This document shows, piece by piece, positions 56,540-64,000 of a stretch of 64,000 bases of DNA. This DNA comes from Turbatrix aceti. Taxonomy: Eukaryota > Nematoda > Chromadorea > Rhabditida > Panagrolaimidae. Position numbers and translations under genes: made by a program. The DNA is taken from positions 2,294,001-2,358,000 of the forward strand of contig OZ017767.1 in NCBI GenBank assembly GCA_963969345.1. The letters run 5' to 3'. Positions within the stretch are counted from its first letter, which is position 1. Each line of letters begins with the position of its first letter. The notes under the pieces are model-generated. The model saw nothing but the letters and a program-made list of their open reading frames with translations, was not told the DNA's origin and did not search any database.

Positions 56540-58557
56540 GGCGATATTAACGTTAAGTTCCCCACCTAACTTAGGTTCCCCACAAAGTTCCCCCCCCCCC
56601 CGAGTTCCCCACAACAGCGACGCCTTATGTGGGGAACTCGATCCCCCATAGATGGTTAAGTTCCCCATATCGCAAATGGGGGGACTCAACCTCCATGACA
56701 AAAAATGTGATGTGGGGAATTCAGATTGCAAATTTCTCCTTGGAGGGGACCTCAACACGCACACGTTAAGTTCCCCAGCTCCCGTTCCGGAGGTTAGGTT
56801 CCCAAAGAGTCCGAACTTGAATAGCACCGTTTTTTAGTTCACCCCAAGGTTGGGGAACTACATATACGTCATATTTGGTACACAACATGGATGGGGAACT
56901 AAAAGTTTGTACGATTTAGTTCCCTATTCCGTATCGATGTATATTTGTGAATTTAGGCTTACTTACAGTAAGAAGAGAGGGGAACTAAAAGTATGTCAAT
57001 TAAAGTTCCCCATCTAATCCCGCTTTCAGGGGGAACTTAAAATGCACAACGTTTAGTTCCCCGCATGAGTGGGGAACCAAAAGTCTGTACGATTTAGTTT
57101 CCCATTCTGAATCGATGTATATTTGTATATTTAGGCTTACTTACAGTAAGAACATGTTTTATTTCACTGTAAACATGTGTTTTAGGATGGGGAATTAAAG
57201 GTGTGTCAGTTAAAGTTCCCCATCTGTTCCCGTCTCCGAGGGGAGCTTAAAATGCACAACGTTAGTCCCCCACTTAAGAGGGGAACTAAAAGTTAGTGCG
57301 ATTAAGCTCCCCACTAAAATTTAGGCTTACTTACAGTGAGAACGTGTTTTTGGATGGGGAATTAAAAGTGTGTCAGTTAAAGTTCCCCATTTATTCCCGT
57401 TTTCAAGGGGAACTTAAAATGCACAACGTTTAGTCCCCCTCGTTAAGGGGGGAACTAAAAGTTTGTGCGATTAAGCTCACCACTAATATTTAGGCGCACT
57501 TAGAGTAAGAACCAGAGGGGAACTTAAAGTATGTCAGTTAAAGTTCCCCACGCAAAGGTCATCATGAACAACTTAAAAAACCTAAAATAACAACATAAGG
57601 TTAAAACCCGTGTTCAAAAATATCCAGTTTTGTCCCCAAATTTCATCTTGACAATTCAATGCAAGCAATTACGATAAACTTACAACTAACAAAACAAACA
57701 TAATCAGCTTACACTCAGGTACGAATTGAATCCAAGATAAAACGCCGAAACTCGCAAAGCGATGCACAAAAAGCGGGAAAACAGACATAGCGATGCTCAA
57801 AAGCAGTGCTGTCGGGTACCCGACCCGAAACCCGACCCGAACTTGGACCCGACCCGAAATACCCGGAATTTCGGGTCGGGTACCCGAAAGTTTCGGGTCC
57901 GGGTCGGGTTTTCGGGTCGGGTACCCGAAAATTTCGGGTCCGGGTCCGGGTCCGGATCGGGTACCCGAAAATTTCGGGTTCGGGTTGCAAAAAACAACAA
58001 AAATCCAATGAAAGAGAAGCTCCTCACGCAAGACAAGCTCTTTAGTGCGTCTGGACATTGAGTGGCTCAACTAGATTTGACATACATCGGCCAAGGCATA
58101 TGTTCCGGAAGCAAAAATTTCGGGTTTTCGGGTCGGGTACCCGAAAGTTTCGGATCCGGATCCGGGTCCGGGTCGGGTACCCGAAAGTTTCGGATCCGGA
58201 TCGGGTTTTCGGGTCGGGTACCCGAAATTTTCGGGTCCGGGTAAGGTCTTCGGGTCGGGTACCCGACATTTTCGGGTACCCGACAGCACTGCTCAAAAGG
58301 CTGGAAATCGCGCGCGTTTGAGGACGCACATCATTGAGCAAAAAAACAAGTATGCACATAGTTCTTTTTTGCATAGGGGGGAATCTAACCATCTATGGGG
58401 GATCGAGTTCCTCACTAAGAAAGTCTTTTTTTGTGTATAGGGGGGGAACTTAACCATCTATGGGGGATTGAGTTCCCCACCAAGAGGATAGGGTGGGGAA
58501 CTGAATGAAGGTGGGTATCGACATGGGGGGTATGGGGAACTTAAAGTAAATATAGCC
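56540..58557. mobile_element. 2.0-kb TIR element built of GGGGAACTTAAAG repeats
   Basis: Inverted ends are GGCGATATTAACGTTAAGTT (left) and GGCTATATTTACTTTAAGTT (right, other strand), each followed by CCCC. The 8-bp target duplication AAAAACTG is perfect at 56532-56539 and 58558-58565. The interior is a series of GTTCCCC / GGGGAACT units separated by short spacers and has no transposase-like ORF, so it is non-autonomous. An 8-bp duplication suits hAT- or P-like families. It contains a nested MITE. Confidence 0.85.
57804..58291. mobile_element. nested hAT-type MITE of GGGTCGGGTACCCGAAA repeats
   Basis: The element is 488 bp with perfect terminal inverted repeats CAGTGCTGTCGGGTACCCGA at both ends and a perfect 8-bp target duplication CTCAAAAG at 57796-57803 and 58292-58299. 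The interior is almost entirely made of palindromic GGGTACCC-containing units, so the whole element could fold back on itself. It has no coding capacity; it must have used a transposase in trans. Confidence 0.9.
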
Positions 58558-58742
58558 AAAAACTGTATAATGGTCTTGTGTATTTCAATCGTTTTTTTCC
58601 AGTCAGTAGCCCATCAGATCTGCGATCTGGTCTACGAAATGTGTCCCATGGCGACGTCGAACGACATGACGCAGGGCCTGCTCGCGAATTCGTCCCAGGA
58701 GCTGGAACCCCGGAGTTGCCGTGCCACCCCGGCCCCGTTCGA

Positions 58743-59901
58743 TGTGAGTTTTTTTGGTTTATCAAAACTGCATGCACTTTGTTACCGATGTGTGTTAACA
58801 AAACTAATTTTTGTGCTGTTGAAAACTGGAATGTGAGTAACGTTCTAATCGGGTGACCAATTCGGCTGTTTTACACTGATGGCCGGAGGATTTCATTTTT
58901 TTTCATTGGAGTTAGCAACAAAGTAGCATAATTTGTTTTTTTGTTTTGATTTTGACACTGGGAATTATTTGTAAGCTTGATTATTTTAAAATAAAACACT
59001 GATCCGGACGGATTCATTCTTCCCGTAATTTTTTCTATTGAAAATTTAAATTTCAAAACAGGTAAAATTTTTATTGATTTCTCTATTTTTTCCCATTTTT
59101 TCCGTCGACCTATTTCAACATCCGTCACCCCGTATTATGTATATTTGCTTCGTGACAATTTTTATCCATCCGGCAAGGTAGTCCGCCTTCGTCTTCTTAT
59201 GTTAGTCACGGTCGCTTCGCTTCGTTATCAATGGCCCCTGTGGCTTTCTTTCATCACTGCATGTGTTGACGACGCGCCATCTTGACTGGCGTGTCGCTGA
59301 GCACTTTGCCGAGTCACGCAACTAATCCACCGTAAGAAGGCTCCCTTCCCCGTACATCCCATCAATTATTTTGTCTGCCGTGACGTACACCTGTCTTTTT
59401 GTCCCGGACGGCGTAAAAATTGCCCCTGCCCTGTTTTATCCTCTCGAGTACTTGATTTTCTTTTGTTTCGTTGTTTTGATGTGCATTTTTGTCTAAAATA
59501 AGAAAACTGAAAAACAAAGCATTATCGCGTTCCGTTTACGTCAGGTGAACAATTTACGGTAGAAAACTTCGACGGAAAAAAATGTTTCGAACGGCTGTCG
59601 ACAGAAATGAGTGAGTTTTGGATATTTATGCCCGCATGCCACGCGCGCCTGCAAGTTCAACCTGACAGCAGGCATCTTTTTGCTTTCGTCAGACCGCCGG
59701 AAATAGGACTCGAAAGTCATAATTATGCTTTTTGTATCGATTTGAATGAAAAAACAACCTTGCGCGTCAAAAACTGAGCATCAGACTGTCATTTCCGGTG
59801 GCCTGGAGGTGCTTGCATCCGGCGTAGTGCAGGCACACTCTTGTTATCCTTTCCGCTTGAAAATAAATAAGTCACTGATTTTCAGGATTCCCGCGCCTAA
59901 T
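58743..59901. promoter_or_regulatory. upstream region of the CaaX-protein gene
   Basis: AT-rich, including the younger copy (about 59140-59590) of the block seen at 55.24-55.64 kb. An acceptor-like GATTTTCAG ends at 59885, 17 bp before the ATG at 59902, consistent with an outron or a 5' UTR intron. Confidence 0.4.
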
Positions 59902-60737
59902 ATGTCAGAAGAAGACGCCAAGGAAAATGGTTGGTTTTTTTAACTGAACAAATGGTACAAGTCACTACGCGTTTACATATTTTGTTTTCAGAGTACCCGG
60001 ACTCAAAAGTGGATTCCGAAGTAGAAAGCGTCTCTCTCGACGATATGGGAGTTGTTGTCGATAACGGTGGTGAGTTTTTTGCTCAAAAACTGTCCACGTG
60101 TAGTTCAAGGAAAAAAAATAAGACTAAAAAACTTTCACTGGAAAAAACAAGAAAAATTTTCGCGTCGGGAGTTTGACTGGTTCAACAAAAATTTTTCGTG
60201 TCGTGACCAAACCGTACGGGCTTCGCTGGTCTTGACGCGAATTATATCAATTTGTTTTACTTTTTGTTTATTTCAAAAGCTGCATGCTTCATTGACGTCA
60301 CAATATTTAAAAAAAAACAACACAATATTTGTAGTATTTTTGAGCTATATTTTTTAAAAAACTGGGGTTTCTATTGAGCCTTTTCATATTTCTCCATTTC
60401 AGCCTCCTCCGACGAATCCTGCGGCCCCGACGAGCGCACAATCATCGAACTCGAACCGGAGAGCACGGCTACGATCGTGCAGTCTGACTACGGCCCCGAC
60501 GGCGGCGCCGGCGACAACGAGAGTCTCTTCAGCGACGATGGCGTGTCTTCGATCGCGGACGGGCGTCGCGGCATGGCAAACGCCTCGACCGACGCCAAAG
60601 CCTCCGGAGACCGGAGTTTCTCCGTCGACACCGTGAAACACGTCCCGCAGCAGTCCGTCGAGGTCACCGATGCCTGCGAATGCGACGCCATCCGCAAAGA
60701 CGTCAAACTTAAGACCAAAGTTTGCGTCATTATGTAG
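59902..60737 (+). CDS. small acidic protein with C-terminal CaaX (CVIM) farnesylation box
   Basis: Exons 59902-59929, 59992-60069 and 60403-60737 give 146 residues, pI clearly acidic. There is no recognised globular domain: the body is Ser/Asp/Glu-rich (SEVESVSLDDMG; SLFSDDGVSSIADG) and likely disordered. The last residues are KLKTKVCVIM. C-V-I-M is a strong farnesyltransferase CaaX sequence (the same four residues end K-Ras4B), with basic residues just before it, which would hold the protein at a membrane. Family unknown; a paralemmin-like scaffold is one loose analogy. AATAAA at 60799-60804. Confidence 0.65.
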
Positions 60738-61014
60738 CGGAATTAACTGTTGCATTTAATTGATATCGGCATAAATGAATTTTTGGATGTGTGGTGATAA
60801 TAAAGTTACACTGGGAGACTGTTGGAAATTTTGGGAGTTTTTTTTGGAAAATGGGTGTTGATATTCTATCCCCGCTGTTTTGCAGCGTATCTGTGCTTGG
60901 TTTTTGTGAAAGCAATTTTTTTCGCTGTAAGAAACAAATTGAGGTTAGATATTTTTTTGAGTATTCATGATTTTTCAATAGTGACCTGGCTCCCACCACA
61001 TCTCTTCTACGTGC

Positions 61015-61561
61015 ATGATGTCTTTCACCCCGTCCAAGCCCACCAAGACCCCATCCAGCGAGAATGCCAACGACCCGGTCGATCAGGATCCATCTCCCGC
61101 AGTCGCCGAAAAATCCGCGCCCTCCCTGTCGCCACCTCCTTCCAAAAAGCGACGCAAGCCGATGCCGCCCAGACTTCAGCTTCCATCTACCTTGTCTCGA
61201 TTTTACGAGCCCTATCCGCATAACGTGACTTCCAGGAAACGTGTACAACCAGGTAAGTATATATTTAAATACACTTTTGAACGGAAAAAAAACTGAACAG
61301 TCTGTTTCTTTAGGTAACAAAGATCTCAAAAGTAACCCAAATAATTCTTCCGAAAACATCGGCATGGACATCGCCCGTCACATCACTCCTACGCCCTGGC
61401 TGAACAAGGAAGCTACCGTAATCCTCTCTGCCTACGGTGTTTTTGTCCTCGAAGACATCATTCGGATCGCCGTGCACTCCGCGACCCAGCGCAAGTCTTC
61501 GACGCTCACGATCAAGGATTTCAATGTTTACGCGTGTCTCGCGGGGTGCAAAAATCCGTGA
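61015..61561 (+). CDS. TAF12-like histone-fold protein (TFIID/SAGA subunit candidate)
   Basis: Exons 61015-61252 and 61314-61561 encode 161 residues, the length of human TAF12. The first half is Pro/Ser/Lys-rich. The C-terminal half has histone-fold-like helices: WLNKEATVILSAYGVFVLEDIIRIAVHSATQRKSSTLTIKDFNVY. The stretch ARHRKSSTLEVKDV in known TAF12 proteins is closely matched by ATQRKSSTLTIKDF. TAF12 pairs with TAF4 in TFIID and with ADA1 in SAGA. The rest of the match is weak, so another histone-fold family remains possible. There are two adjacent ATGs (61015, 61018). AATAAA at 61632-61637. Confidence 0.55.
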
Positions 61562-62106
61562 TGGGTCGCTGGATCTCGTGGCTGTCCTCGGAGATCTTCG
61601 TGTAACTGTACTTCGAATACGAGTTGGTTTTAATAAAATTGTTTGTGCGATTGTCTGTACTTGAAATAAACTGTTGTTGATTTCAGTAAAAAAAAGACCA
61701 GAATAGAAAATGCAGAACAATGTTATGCATAAATATGCAATTTTTTGAATTTGATTGGCAATCGATTTTTATTTTTTTTAGTTAGAGGATAATACTATAA
61801 ATAAATATCACTGGGCATCATGAATCCTTCACTGTTATCGAGTGCTCTTTTTTGTCGTATTTTGAACACATTTTTTTAAATACGGGTACCCGGAACCGAA
61901 ACCGAAATTTTTTTTCAGGTACCCGAAAACACTGCTGAACGTTGAACATTGTGAAAAAAAACAGTTTTTCTAATGTTATCAAATTAGTAAAATCATAAAA
62001 CTGGTACCAAACTATTTCATCATTTAAAATTTTTTAATTCAAAAAAATTGGACATTCAGTATATCGTATGTTTATTATAATACACCGAAGTTACGATAAT
62101 AAATGA
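61562..62106. other. intergenic with CGGGTACCC element remnant
   Basis: About 61880-61935 contains CGGGTACCCGG ... GGTACCCGAAAACACTG, whose right end (CAGTGTTTTCGGGTACC on the other strand) matches the terminal repeat of the MITE at 57804. The left end is decayed. The rest is AT-rich. Confidence 0.55.
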
Positions 62107-62372
62107 CTATGACGAAGGCGGCAAACAAATGAGTTTACAATTGGCAGATTTTTTAAAGTTGTTGAGATTGCCTCCGCACCCAAGGTACCAGAAGGAGCGG
62201 CACTGGCCGGTGGATGGGTCGTGGTGGAAGCGATGGGACCACTGGGCACCGAGGCAATCACGGTTACCAACGTCGCGGGGCAGGGAGCAGACGATGCTTT
62301 TATCCAGAGCATCGTACACGTCGAGATCGTCTTCGTCGTCGCTGCTTACGATGGAGTTGGCGTTAACGACCA
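62107..62372 (-). CDS. Kunitz/BPTI-domain terminal exon
   Basis: A single exon after a TTTTTTCAG acceptor, open to a stop at 62107. It encodes an acidic Ser/Asp stretch and then CSLPRDVGNRDCLG...FHHDPSTGQCRSFWYLGCGGNLNNF...CKLIC, which has all six Kunitz cysteines with the GCGGN.N.F hallmark. The exon needs one base from the previous exon (phase 1); the best upstream partner is not settled. It may be the last exon of the gene at the right edge or of a separate small secreted inhibitor. P1-region residues (DVGNRDC) suggest it may not be a standard trypsin inhibitor. Confidence 0.7.
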
Positions 62373-62629
62373 CTGAAAAAAAGGTGTATAAAAAAAATGT
62401 ATAAAAATTTTGAAGGACATTTTTTGTTGAGGGAAGGGTCAAAAAACTGTACAAGGGTGTTTTGTAATTTTTTTAGCCCCTTTTTTAAGGGATGGGATTA
62501 AAAAACTTTTTTTTTGGGGGGGGGTGGTGTCAAAAACTGCCAAGTATGCAAACCGCATTCGCTGTAAAAAAAAAATTTAAGAGTCGATAGTTAAAACACT
62601 GAAATGGTTGCAGGTGTGCTATAAAAAAA
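62373..62629. other. intron or intergenic
   Basis: AT-rich, between the Gly-rich exon stop and the Kunitz terminal exon. It contains a G-rich run (62515-62528) and acceptor-like sites on the minus strand. Whether it is an intron or a gene boundary is unresolved. Confidence 0.35.
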
Positions 62630-64000
62630 TTACAAGCTAGAGAGAAGAGAAGTGAATTGTCCAGGATCAATATTCTTGATCCATTGCCCAGCCGCCGCAG
62701 CACCACCACCACCACCGGCGGGAGGCTTGTGAGCGCTGACTGTTTTGATCGTATTAGCGATGACGTTGATGAATCCGCCACCACCTCCACCGCCGCCGGG
62801 GGGTCCACCGCCACCGCCGAGGTTACCTCCACCATATCCAGGAGCCACAACCGACGAACTACCGCCGCCGCCGCCTCCTCCACCGCCGCCAAGGCCGCTG
62901 CCGAGGAATTGTCCGACGATGCCTCCGGGGCCTCCACCGCCCGCCAGGCCCTGGGTAAGGGTGCCAAGGATGCCGCCTGCTCCGCCGGAGCCTCTGTTCA
63001 TGGGCTCCGGAGGGGGTGGGGGAATTTCTTCGTAGTCATCTGGGAAACTCGGAGCAGGTGGTGGGGGTGGGGGTGGGGGCGGGGGTGGGGGTGGGGGTTT
63101 GGTAGGAGCCGGGGTAGGGGGCGGGGGCGTGGTTACGGGTTTCGGGGTACGGATGCGGACTGGTCGCTCGGTTGTTGTCGTGCCGGTTGCTAAAGTCGTG
63201 TTAGGAGTTATTAAAAATATTGTAAATAAATTTTTTACCGTAACCATTGTTATCGTTAATTTTTTTTACCAAAAAAAACTTTTTTTTCAAATTTAAACTG
63301 TCCCAAAGTCAAACCAACCCTTGCAATGCGAAGTCGCCATCTGACATGTGTGTTCGTCGTCAAACAAATTATCATTCGTAGCCTCCGTAGCGCATCCAGG
63401 GAACCAAAATTGCTCGCAGTTCCCAGTTTCCTTGTTGTACGTGAATTTCAGTGCAAATCCACAAAAACGACCTTCAGCGACGGATTGCTGACAGATATCC
63501 CCGTGCCTGAATGGCGGTGGTGGGGGTGGGGGTCTGTTAGGGGTCGGCTTGAGTTCCCTGATCTCCGGGACTCCGGTGACCAAACCCGCGGGCACAGCTG
63601 GTCGAGGGACCGGTTGGGGCCTGGAAGAGCCAACCGGGATTCCGCCGTTTGCAGCTGTTATGCACTAAATTAAAGAAAAAAATTGTAAACTGCTCAAATT
63701 CGTAATATTCATAAAAAAACACTTACGACAGGAGGAATAATCTTGCACTCATTGGCCGATTCGTCCTGATATCTCTCGGATGGCCTCATGCAGAGCTGTC
63801 GGGGAAAATCACAGGTGTAGGGGGCGCAGGCTGAGGTTGCGACTGACAGGTACTTGCCATCGGCTAGGAATGGCTCGCCTAAAGAGATAAACTGGCGTGA
63901 ACACGATCAAACCGTTTTTCTATTTTTTAATACAAAAAATTAACTGTGCTGCAAACCGTTTTGATCTTTGTTACTTCAACAACTCACATTCAGCAGTTTC
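62630..64000 (-). CDS. secreted Kunitz protein with Pro-rich and Gly-rich segments, 5' end outside window
   Basis: Exons 63988-64000 (partial), 63727-63878, 63319-63664 and 62630-63189, with phases 1, 0, 1. The Cys-bearing segment ACAPYTCDFPRQLC...SANECKIIPPVC is followed by a Pro-rich linker and a Kunitz domain (ICQQSVAEGRFCGFALKFTYNKETGNCEQFWFPGC...CQMATSHCK). The last exon is a Pro run (14 Pro) then a Gly-rich stretch to a stop at 62630. The 63319 donor (AAGG|GTTGGT) was picked because it alone keeps phase; reading on instead gives a stop at 63293. The Gly/Pro tail is unusual for a protease inhibitor and suggests a cuticle or extracellular-matrix protein. Confidence 0.65.

Larger units (their letters stand above)
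56395..58742 (+). pseudogene. partial duplicate of CAP-G exons 5-6, split by an insertion
   Basis: 56395-56539 copies 52626-52766 (end of exon 5 with its donor and intron start). 58576-58742 copies 52773-52931 (intron end and first part of exon 6), both about 97-98% identical. A 2018-bp transposable element (56540-58557) sits in the intron part. The fragment lacks the rest of the gene and a promoter of its own. Confidence 0.88.

Noticed and set aside
57804..58291. CRISPR-like regular repeats
   Set aside because: Units are palindromic, adjacent and variable, with TIRs and a target-site duplication, in a eukaryotic context; it is a MITE.
50100..62500. AACTG motif as the nematode piRNA (Ruby) motif
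   Set aside because: The Ruby motif is CTGTTTCA. Here the bases after CTG vary freely, so this identification does not hold.

Overview
The window reads as nuclear DNA of an invertebrate animal, most likely a nematode. Multi-exon genes are packed on both strands, introns are often 45-110 bp with T-rich TTTTCAG acceptors, intergenic DNA is AT-rich, and small secreted Cys-rich/Kunitz genes occur. Several start codons lie 10-20 bp after an unpaired acceptor-like TTTTCAG, as expected for spliced-leader trans-splicing (inference). Another ecdysozoan such as a tardigrade is not excluded. All gene models are built by eye from splice sites, phase and protein similarity.

Left part (1-13.6 kb): the 5' part of an SLC46/folate-transporter-like MFS gene (-), mitochondrial ribosomal protein mL51 (+), two divergently transcribed hAT-transposase-derived genes (- and +) sharing an almost identical ~1 kb core, the cytokinesis regulator CYK-4/RACGAP1 (-), and SNAPC3 of the snRNA-activating complex (-).

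Middle (13.6-44.3 kb): an accessory island of six AIG1/GIMAP-like GTPase loci, all on the minus strand. Each has a GTPase exon followed by a long helical exon with a Cys/His module. One has two C-terminal modules fused, one has lost the Cys/His module in frame, and one is frameshifted. Woven between them is a ~6 kb segmental duplication (23.63-29.65 and 33.14-39.66 kb) carrying a trypsin-like pseudoprotease and an acidic low-complexity protein; a third, short copy of its start lies at 44.0-44.4 kb. A REEP gene, LTR and LINE remnants, hAT MITEs and a 200-N gap also lie here.

Right part (44.3-64 kb): a secreted Cys-rich gene (-), a probably mitochondrial small heat-shock protein behind a heat-shock promoter (+), SmD2 (-), the condensin I subunit CAP-G (+, 11 exons), a broken copy of CAP-G exons 5-6 split by a nested pair of TIR elements, a small acidic protein ending in a farnesylation box (+), a TAF12-like histone-fold protein (+), and Kunitz-domain exons running off the right edge (-).

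The flanks are ordinary housekeeping genes (translation, splicing, transcription, cytokinesis, condensation). The middle block shows recent duplication, gene conversion, fusion and decay of a GTPase family whose relatives elsewhere are linked to immunity; that role is inferred only.
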